The notes beneath the pieces are model-generated. The model saw nothing but the letters and a program-made list of their open reading frames with translations, did no database searches and was not told the origin of the DNA. Positions 58,959 through 64,000 of a DNA stretch of 64,000 nucleotides are shown in pieces (position 1 is the first letter of the stretch; every line of letters begins with the position of its first letter). This DNA is from G965213525 sp965213525 (GTDB taxonomy: Bacteria > Actinomycetota > Acidimicrobiia > Acidimicrobiales > Poriferisodalaceae), in NCBI GenBank assembly GCA_965213525.1, contig OZ243889.1:1984001-2048000 (forward strand), in the 5' to 3' direction. The translations under genes and the position numbers were made by a program.

Positions 58959-60278
58959 ATGCCCGAACGGCCCCTGCGGATCGCCCTGCTCACCTACCGG
59001 GGCCACCCCTACGTGGGCGGCCAGGGCATCTACGTCCGCCACCTCAGCAGAGAGCTGGCCGAGCTCGGCCACCACGTCGAGGTGTTCTCGGGCCCCCCCT
59101 ACCCCGACATCGACGGCCGGGTGGCGCTGCACCGCCTGCACAGCCTCGACCTCTACCGCTCGCCCGACCCGTTCCGCATCCCCCGCCCCTCCGAGCTGGA
59201 GGACTGGACCCACGTCCTCGAGCTCGCGATCGCCGGCACGGCCACCTTCCCCGAACCGCTCACGTTCAGCTTGCGAGCGCGCCGCGCCCTGCTGAGCCGC
59301 CTCGGCGACTTCGACCTCGTCCACGACAACCAGAGCCTCGGCTACGGGTTGCTGGGCATCCAGCGGACCGGCCTGCCCGTGATGGCCACGATCCACCACC
59401 CCATCACCGTCGACCGTCGCATCGAGACCGCCCACGCCCCGACGCCGTGGCAACGCTTCACCAAGGGCCGGTTCTACGGGTTCACCACCATGCAGAGCCG
59501 CGTCGCCCGGCGCCTGCCCCGCATCCTCACCGTGTCGGCCTCCAGTCGAGACGACATCATCGAAGGTCACGGCGTCGACCCCGACCGCCTCTTCGTCGTC
59601 AACGCGGGCGTCGACCCGGCCCACTTCCGGCCCCTCGAACACGTCCAGCCGGTGCCGGGGCGCATCATGACCACCGCCTCGGCCGACGTGGCCATGAAGG
59701 GCCTGCGCTTCCTGCTCGAGGCGCTGGCCAAGGTGCGCGCCGAGCACCCCGACGCCCACCTCGTCGTCATCGGCGCCCCCAAGAACGACAGCGACACCCG
59801 CGCCCTCATCGCTCGGCTCGGGCTCGACGGCGTCGTCAACTTCGTCACCGGCGTCCCCGACCGCCGCATCGTCGAGCTCTACAACGAGGCCGTGGTGGCC
59901 GTCGTCCCCTCCCTCTACGAGGGCTTCTCGTTGCCGGCCGTCGAGGCGATGGCGTGCGCCGCCCCCCTCATCGCCACCACCGGCGGTGCGCTGCCCGAGG
60001 TGGTCGGCCCCGACGGCCGCACCTCGCTGCACGTCCCCCCCGGTGACGCTGACGCCCTGGCCCAGCGCCTCGCTGAGGCCTTCGACCGACCGGACCTCCG
60101 CCGCACCATCGGACGTGCCGGTCGTCAGCGGGTCATCGACAACTACAGCTGGCGCGTCACCGCCGAACGCACGGTCGCCCACCACCGAGCGCTGCTCGCC
60201 CACGACGGGCCCGCCCCCCACCGCACCGGGGCCGACGACAGATCTGCGACAGCCGCCGGGGCCGGTACCCCGTGCTGA
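58959..60278 (+). CDS. Family 4-type glycosyltransferase
   Basis: A 439-aa GT-B-fold glycosyltransferase. N-terminal acceptor domain: RIALLTYRGHPYVGGQGIYV. The C-terminal nucleotide-sugar domain has AGVDPAHFRP, the ADVAMKGLRFLLEALAK region, and the EX7E-type donor motif PSLYEGFSLPAVEAMACAAP with TTGGALPEVV. Donor and acceptor are unknown. The ATG at 58959 is fixed by the family start; GAGCAT lies 6 bases before it. It overlaps the next gene by 7 bases, heading a four-gene cluster that may modify an envelope glycan. Confidence 0.9.
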   Translation: MPERPLRIALLTYRGHPYVGGQGIYVRHLSRELAELGHHVEVFSGPPYPDIDGRVALHRLHSLDLYRSPDPFRIPRPSELEDWTHVLELAIAGTATFPEPLTFSLRARRALLSRLGDFDLVHDNQSLGYGLLGIQRTGLPVMATIHHPITVDRRIETAHAPTPWQRFTKGRFYGFTTMQSRVARRLPRILTVSASSRDDIIEGHGVDPDRLFVVNAGVDPAHFRPLEHVQPVPGRIMTTASADVAMKGLRFLLEALAKVRAEHPDAHLVVIGAPKNDSDTRALIARLGLDGVVNFVTGVPDRRIVELYNEAVVAVVPSLYEGFSLPAVEAMACAAPLIATTGGALPEVVGPDGRTSLHVPPGDADALAQRLAEAFDRPDLRRTIGRAGRQRVIDNYSWRVTAERTVAHHRALLAHDGPAPHRTGADDRSATAAGAGTPC

Positions 60279-61165
60279 CCGTCGACTTCGATCGCCTCGG
60301 GGTGGCCGCCGGTGACGTCGTGGTCGATCTCGGCTCGGGCGGGGGACGCCACGCCTTTGAAGCCCGCCGCCGCCAGGCCAAGGTGCTGGCTCTCGACCTC
60401 GACGCCGGCGATCTGGCCGACGTGAAGGCCGTCCTCGACGCCCTCGACGACGACGCTCCCGGCCCCACCGACGACCCGACCGGCGCGCCTGGCCCCCCCG
60501 GGTGCGCCGCCGGTTGGGTCGCCCTCGGTGACGCCCTCGCCCTGCCACTCGCCGACGCCAGCGTCGATCGGGTCATCGCCGCTGAGGTGCTCGAACACGT
60601 CGATGACGACCGGGCCGCCCTCGACGAACTGGCCCGGGTGCTGCGTCCGGGTGGGACGATGGCGGTGACCGTGCCCGCCTGGCTGCCCGAATGGGTCTGC
60701 TGGTCCCTCTCAGCTGACTACCACGCCCCGGCCGTCGAGCGCGGACACGTCCGCATCTACTCCAAGACCGAGCTCGTCAACGGGGTGCGCCGAGCCGGCC
60801 TCGAGGTCACCGGGACCGCCCGGACCCACGCCCTGCACTCGCCGTACTGGTGGCTGCGCTGCGCCGTCGGCCCCCACCACGACGACCACCCGGCCGTGCG
60901 CCCCTACCGGCGCCTGCTGGAGTGGGACATCACCCACCGCCCCCGTGCCACCCGCTGGGCCGAGCAGGCCCTCAACCCCGTGCTGGGCAAGAGCCTCGTG
61001 CTCTACGCCCGCCGCCCGGCGACGTTCGCCTCCGCGCCGGTCGACCACGGAGGCACCGCCACCACCGACGCGGGCAGCGACGGGCCGGGCGCCGCTGATC
61101 CGTCGGCGGCTGCAATGCGACGACACGATGCTGTGGCGAACCGGTCGGGGCGTCGTGCGGCCTGA
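60272..61165 (+). CDS. Class I SAM-dependent methyltransferase
   Basis: A 297-aa methyltransferase. Motif I: VVVDLGSGGGRHAFEARRR. LALDLDAGDLADV is motif II. VIAAEVLEHVDDDRAALDEL and ARVLRPGGTMAVTVPAW are the later motifs. The GTG start overlaps the glycosyltransferase stop. The C-terminal 40 residues are low-complexity and overlap the start of the next gene. It probably methylates a sugar or lipid in the same pathway, by context. Confidence 0.88.
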   Translation: MLTVDFDRLGVAAGDVVVDLGSGGGRHAFEARRRQAKVLALDLDAGDLADVKAVLDALDDDAPGPTDDPTGAPGPPGCAAGWVALGDALALPLADASVDRVIAAEVLEHVDDDRAALDELARVLRPGGTMAVTVPAWLPEWVCWSLSADYHAPAVERGHVRIYSKTELVNGVRRAGLEVTGTARTHALHSPYWWLRCAVGPHHDDHPAVRPYRRLLEWDITHRPRATRWAEQALNPVLGKSLVLYARRPATFASAPVDHGGTATTDAGSDGPGAADPSAAAMRRHDAVANRSGRRAA

Positions 61166-62234
61166 GCTCACCGGTGTGCTCAGCGCCGACGACGTGGCCG
61201 CCACCGCGGCGTCGATCCGGCGTCACCAGACCGACGACGGCCTGGTGCTGTGGTTCGACGACGGCCACGCCGACCCGTGGAACCACGTCGAGGCGGCCAT
61301 GGCCCTCGACACCTGCGGCTTGGGCGAGGAGGCGCTGGCGGCCTACGACTGGCTGCGCCGCCACCAGCACCCCGAGGGCTGGTGGCACCACTACTACCTG
61401 CGCGACGGCGTCGAGGACCCCAAGATCGACACCAACGTCTGCGCCTACGTCGCCGCAGGCGTCTGGCACCACCACCTGTTGCACGACGACCGCTCGTTCC
61501 TCGCCACCTACCGGCCCGTCGTCGAACGAGCCCTCGACGACGTCTTGAGGATGCAGCGCCCCACCGGCGAGATCGTCTGGGCACGCCACGCCGACGGCAC
61601 GCCGTGGACGTTTGCCCTGTTGACCGGATCGTCGTCGATCCTGCACTCGCTGCGCTGTGGCATCGCCATCGTCGAGGCCCTCGGCGACGAGCGCCCCGAC
61701 TGGGAGCTCGCCGCTGCCCGCCTGGCCGACGCCATCGCCCAGCACCCCGAACGGTTCAGCCCCAAGGACCGCTGGGCGATGGACTGGTACTACCCGGTGC
61801 TGTCTGGCCCCTTGACCGGGGACGCCGGTCGACGCCGCCTCGACGACGGCTACGACACCTTCGTCATGGACGGCCGTGGCGTGCGCTGCGTCAGCGATCG
61901 ACCGTGGATCACCGCCGCGGAGACCTGCGAGTGCGCCATCGCCCACGCCCGGGTGGGACGCCACGACCGGGCCGTCAACCTCGTCACCCAGATCGCCCAC
62001 CTGCGCCACGACGACGGCAGCGTCCACACCGGCATCGTCTACCCCGACGAGGTGACCTTCCCCCACCGCGAGCGCTCGACCTACAGCGCCGCCGCTCTGG
62101 TGCTGGCCGTGGACGCCCTCAGCCGGGCCACCCCGGCGTCGGGTCTGTTCGTCGACGACGACCAGCTGCCCGAGCTGATCGACCTCTCCGGTGACGTCCA
62201 CGACGCCGCCGTCGAGCCCCGCATCGGCGACTGA
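61128..62234 (+). CDS. Alpha/alpha-toroid protein (prenyltransferase-like fold)
   Basis: A 368-aa protein made of repeated helix pairs typical of alpha/alpha barrels such as prenyltransferase/squalene-cyclase-like or glycosidase-like toroids: DPWNHVEAAMALDTCGLGEE, WLRRHQHPEGWWHHYYL, ILHSLRCGIAIVEAL, SDRPWITAAETCECAIAHAR. Acidic and Trp/His residues line the predicted centre. The enzymatic role is unknown. The ATG at 61128 overlaps the methyltransferase by 38 bases; the frame from 60945 lies inside that gene and is rejected. This glycosyltransferase-methyltransferase-toroid order suggests one pathway. Confidence 0.78.
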   Translation: MLWRTGRGVVRPELTGVLSADDVAATAASIRRHQTDDGLVLWFDDGHADPWNHVEAAMALDTCGLGEEALAAYDWLRRHQHPEGWWHHYYLRDGVEDPKIDTNVCAYVAAGVWHHHLLHDDRSFLATYRPVVERALDDVLRMQRPTGEIVWARHADGTPWTFALLTGSSSILHSLRCGIAIVEALGDERPDWELAAARLADAIAQHPERFSPKDRWAMDWYYPVLSGPLTGDAGRRRLDDGYDTFVMDGRGVRCVSDRPWITAAETCECAIAHARVGRHDRAVNLVTQIAHLRHDDGSVHTGIVYPDEVTFPHRERSTYSAAALVLAVDALSRATPASGLFVDDDQLPELIDLSGDVHDAAVEPRIGD

Positions 62235-62335
62235 GCTCCGTCGCGGCGCCAGCCGGCCAGCCGGCCAGCCAGCCAGCCAGCGGAACGGACCTGACGCGTC
62301 CGGTCACCTCGGTGCGCCGTCGCTCATCCTGGCCG

Positions 62336-62962
62336 TCAGCCGGACTGGATCGGCGGCCGCCTCAGCTCCCGCAGCGAGCCCGTCGCCGCCGCCTCGGTGA
62401 AGCCGTCGTCCAGCGCACGGCAGAACAGCTCATAGGGCGGGCGTCCGCCGTCGGCGGGGTCGGGGAACACGTCGTGGAGCACCAGCGTGCCCCCGGGCGC
62501 CACGTGGGGCACCCAGGCGTCGTAGTCGGCGTGGGCGACCGCCGCGGCGTGCCCGCCATCGACGAAGCACAGCGCCATCGGGGTCGACCAGTGCGCGGCC
62601 ACCACCTGGGAGGGGCCGACGACGGCCACGACGGTGCCCTCGAGGTGGGCGTCGCGCAGGTTGCGACGCAGCGCCGGCAGCGAGTCCATCTGGCCCGAGT
62701 CATCGACGAGGGTCGGGTCGTGGTGCTCCCACCCCGCCTGCATCTCCTCTGAGCCGCGGTGGTGGTCGACGGTGAACAGCGTGGCGCCCCGCTCGGCGGC
62801 CGCAGCACCCAGCCAGATGGTGGACTTGCCGCAGTACGAACCGATCTCGACCCAGGGTCCGTCGGCGGCCACGTCGAGGCCGGCCCGGTGCAGGGCCTGC
62901 CCCTCCGCCTCGGGCATGAACCCGGCCGCGGCCCGGGCCGCGGCGACGAGCTCAGCGCGCAC
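62336..62962 (-). CDS. SAM-dependent methyltransferase (Methyltransf_24-like)
   Basis: A 208-aa class I methyltransferase. WVEIGSYCGKSTIWLGAAA is motif I in the form common to the Methyltransf_24 group. LFTVDHHRG follows, with MALCFVDGGHAAAVAHADYD (acidic metal/SAM site) and VAPGGTLVLHDVFPDP. The substrate is unknown. Its start overlaps the end of the GtrA gene by 11 bases, so the two are co-transcribed. The 100-base gap to the toroid gene contains a CCAG/CCGG microsatellite (about 62249-62280). Confidence 0.87.
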   Translation of the reverse strand: MRAELVAAARAAAGFMPEAEGQALHRAGLDVAADGPWVEIGSYCGKSTIWLGAAAAERGATLFTVDHHRGSEEMQAGWEHHDPTLVDDSGQMDSLPALRRNLRDAHLEGTVVAVVGPSQVVAAHWSTPMALCFVDGGHAAAVAHADYDAWVPHVAPGGTLVLHDVFPDPADGGRPPYELFCRALDDGFTEAAATGSLRELRRPPIQSG

Positions 62963-63419
62963 GCACGTCGCCCTCGTCGGCCAGATCGGGGGCCAGAGCG
63001 CTGGTGGGCGCGCCGAACAGCAACTGGTCGAGCAACACGAACTTGAGGATCCACAACACGAAGAAGGTGCTGAGGTTGGCGCCGACCGCGGCCAGACCCG
63101 TGCCCCAGGTGGCGTCGGCCCAGGCGACGGCCAGGGTCGACACGACGAGCCCGAGCACGGCGTAGGTCCAGAACGGTACGATCTCTCGCCACAGGTGATG
63201 GGCGCCGACTCGCTCCCAGACCCAGGCCCGGTTCAACAGGTAGGACGGCACCGCCCCGACCGACACGGCGACGGCGTTGGCTGCGCCGCCACCCAGGCCG
63301 AGCCCCCACAGGCCGGCGAGCAGCACGATCTGGGTGATGACGATCGTGATGATCGACACGCCCGTGTACCGCAGCAGCCGCATGACGAGGGTGCGGCGGG
63401 TCTGGAGGATGGCGACCAC
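62952..63419 (-). CDS. GtrA family membrane protein
   Basis: A 155-aa polytopic membrane protein of the GtrA family, with four hydrophobic helices: YTGVSIITIVITQIVLLAGL; AVAVSVGAVPSYLLNRAWVW (diagnostic SYxLNRxWVW); FWTYAVLGLVVSTLAVAWA; LSTFFVLWILKFVLLDQLLF. GtrA proteins help move or present polyprenyl-linked sugars for envelope glycan modification, which fits the cluster. GTG at 63419 lies 7 bases after TACCCT (minus strand, 63427-63432); the longer frame to 63581 is antisense to tesB. Confidence 0.9.
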   Translation of the reverse strand: MVAILQTRRTLVMRLLRYTGVSIITIVITQIVLLAGLWGLGLGGGAANAVAVSVGAVPSYLLNRAWVWERVGAHHLWREIVPFWTYAVLGLVVSTLAVAWADATWGTGLAAVGANLSTFFVLWILKFVLLDQLLFGAPTSALAPDLADEGDVRAR

Positions 63420-63426
63420 GCGGCGG

Positions 63427-63441
63427 AGGGTACGCGAACAT
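63427..63441. promoter_or_regulatory. Compact divergent promoter between gtrA-like and tesB-like genes
   Basis: The minus -10 TACCCT (63427-63432) and the plus -10 GAACAT (63436-63441) are three bases apart. Each is 6-7 bases from its own GTG (63419 and 63448), consistent with two leaderless mRNAs from a 28-base gap. Confidence 0.5.
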
Positions 63442-63447
63442 CGGCTC

Positions 63448-64000
63448 GTGTCCGCCGCGCTGGACGAGCTCGTCTCGCTGCTCGACCTCGAACCGATCGA
63501 GGTGAACGTCTTCAGGGGCAACAGCCCCGACGAGGACCGCCAGCGCACCTTCGGTGGCCAGGTCGCCGGGCAGGCCCTCACCGCTGCGGTGCGAACCGTC
63601 GACGCCGAACGTCACGTGCACTCGCTGCACGCGTACTTCCTACGCCCGGGCGACCCGAACGCGCCGATCCTCTACACCGTGGACCGCATCCGCGACGGAC
63701 GCTCGTTCACCACCCGGCGGGTCGTGGCGGTCCAGCACGGGCGGGCGATCTTCAACCTCCAGGCGTCGTTCCAGGTCCACGAGGCCGGCTTCGAGCACCA
63801 GGAACCGGCCCCGAGCGGCCTGCCTGACCCGCTGAGCCTGCCGACCTGGCAGGAGCGCCTCGCCCCGTTCGCCGACGTGATCGGTGAGTGGGCGACCCGA
63901 CCCCGGCCCATCGACCTGCGCTTCATCGACGGGGGGCCCGCTGCTGAGCGTCCCCCCTCTGATCACCAGCGCACGTTCCTGCGGGCTGACGGGCGCCTCC
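63448..64000 (+). CDS. tesB: Acyl-CoA thioesterase II (TesB-like), 3' truncated by window end
   Basis: 184 codons of a double-hotdog thioesterase that hydrolyses acyl-CoAs. Recognisable: LLDLEPIEVNVFRGNSPDED, RTFGGQVAGQALTAAVRTV (TesB signature), VHSLHAYFLRPGDPNAPILY, DGRSFTTRRVVAVQHGRAIF, and FQVHEAGFEH. The second hotdog begins before the window ends. GTG at 63448 follows GAACAT by 6 bases. The gene continues past 64000. Confidence 0.92.
   Translation, partial: MSAALDELVSLLDLEPIEVNVFRGNSPDEDRQRTFGGQVAGQALTAAVRTVDAERHVHSLHAYFLRPGDPNAPILYTVDRIRDGRSFTTRRVVAVQHGRAIFNLQASFQVHEAGFEHQEPAPSGLPDPLSLPTWQERLAPFADVIGEWATRPRPIDLRFIDGGPAAERPPSDHQRTFLRADGRL

Overview
The window is very GC-rich and gene-dense. 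It reads as chromosome of a high-GC actinobacterium, most likely from or near the Acidimicrobiia. The basis is the gene repertoire: myo-inositol-1-phosphate synthase, a flavin/F420-type PPOX oxidoreductase, a thiolase plus DUF35 pair, CaiB/BaiF CoA-transferase, Lhr and HelD helicases, and an ECF42 sigma factor. This placement is inference. No rRNA, tRNA, CRISPR array, prophage or intact insertion sequence was seen. Many genes appear to be leaderless: an xAxxxT -10 hexamer (often TACGGT) lies 6-8 bases before the ATG/GTG with no room for a Shine-Dalgarno site.

Layout. 0-5.9 kb: ECF42 sigma factor with its DGPF protein, gamma-glutamyltransferase, a 24-copy CCCGA tract, inositol-phosphate synthase divergent from a LysR regulator with a LysR-type operator between them. 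5.9-14.3 kb: TldD/TldE protease pair, antitoxin remnant, DUF35 plus thiolase-like protein, Nudix hydrolase, aldo/keto reductase, NYN ribonuclease-like protein, alpha/beta hydrolase, AhpD-like protein, DUF1330. 14.4-17.8 kb: an orphan soluble FlhA C-terminal domain, a 19-bp repeat array before a 28-aa membrane microprotein, an RpiB-nitroreductase-like fusion, and CaiB/BaiF. 17.9-24.9 kb: a Liv-type branched-chain amino-acid/amide ABC transporter with two tandem paralogous binding proteins. 25-33.3 kb: RmuC, an APH-like kinase, an OmpR-type regulator, then a minus-strand set of a giant cyclase/ATPase/TPR protein, a lone B12-binding domain and a HisKA-REC protein without an ATPase domain. 33.4-39.8 kb: MacB/FtsX-type ABC exporter, PPOX protein, Fpg/Nei glycosylase, a repeat cluster, a methyltransferase. 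39.8-48.2 kb (minus strand): Lhr helicase broken by a frameshift, a small unknown protein, HelD and an alpha/beta hydrolase. 48.2-54.5 kb: SDR, HemE, HemY, Lnt and D-aminoacyl-tRNA deacylase. 54.7-58.8 kb: a probable selenoprotein, then a duplicated lipoprotein/secreted-protein pair with a VapBC module lying between the copies. 58.9-64 kb: an envelope-glycan-like cluster (glycosyltransferase, methyltransferases, toroid protein, GtrA) and a truncated TesB thioesterase.

Most striking points: (1) an in-frame UGA in a peroxiredoxin-like gene replaces the first Cys of a CPYC motif and is followed by a SECIS-compatible hairpin; (2) a stand-alone FlhA cytoplasmic domain with no other flagellar or type III gene nearby; (3) short inverted-terminus repeats (~50 bp) in three places, one of which forms the last codons of lnt; (4) a divergent promoter whose two -10 hexamers overlap; (5) a triplicated ECF42-type -35 motif upstream of the sigma-factor operon.
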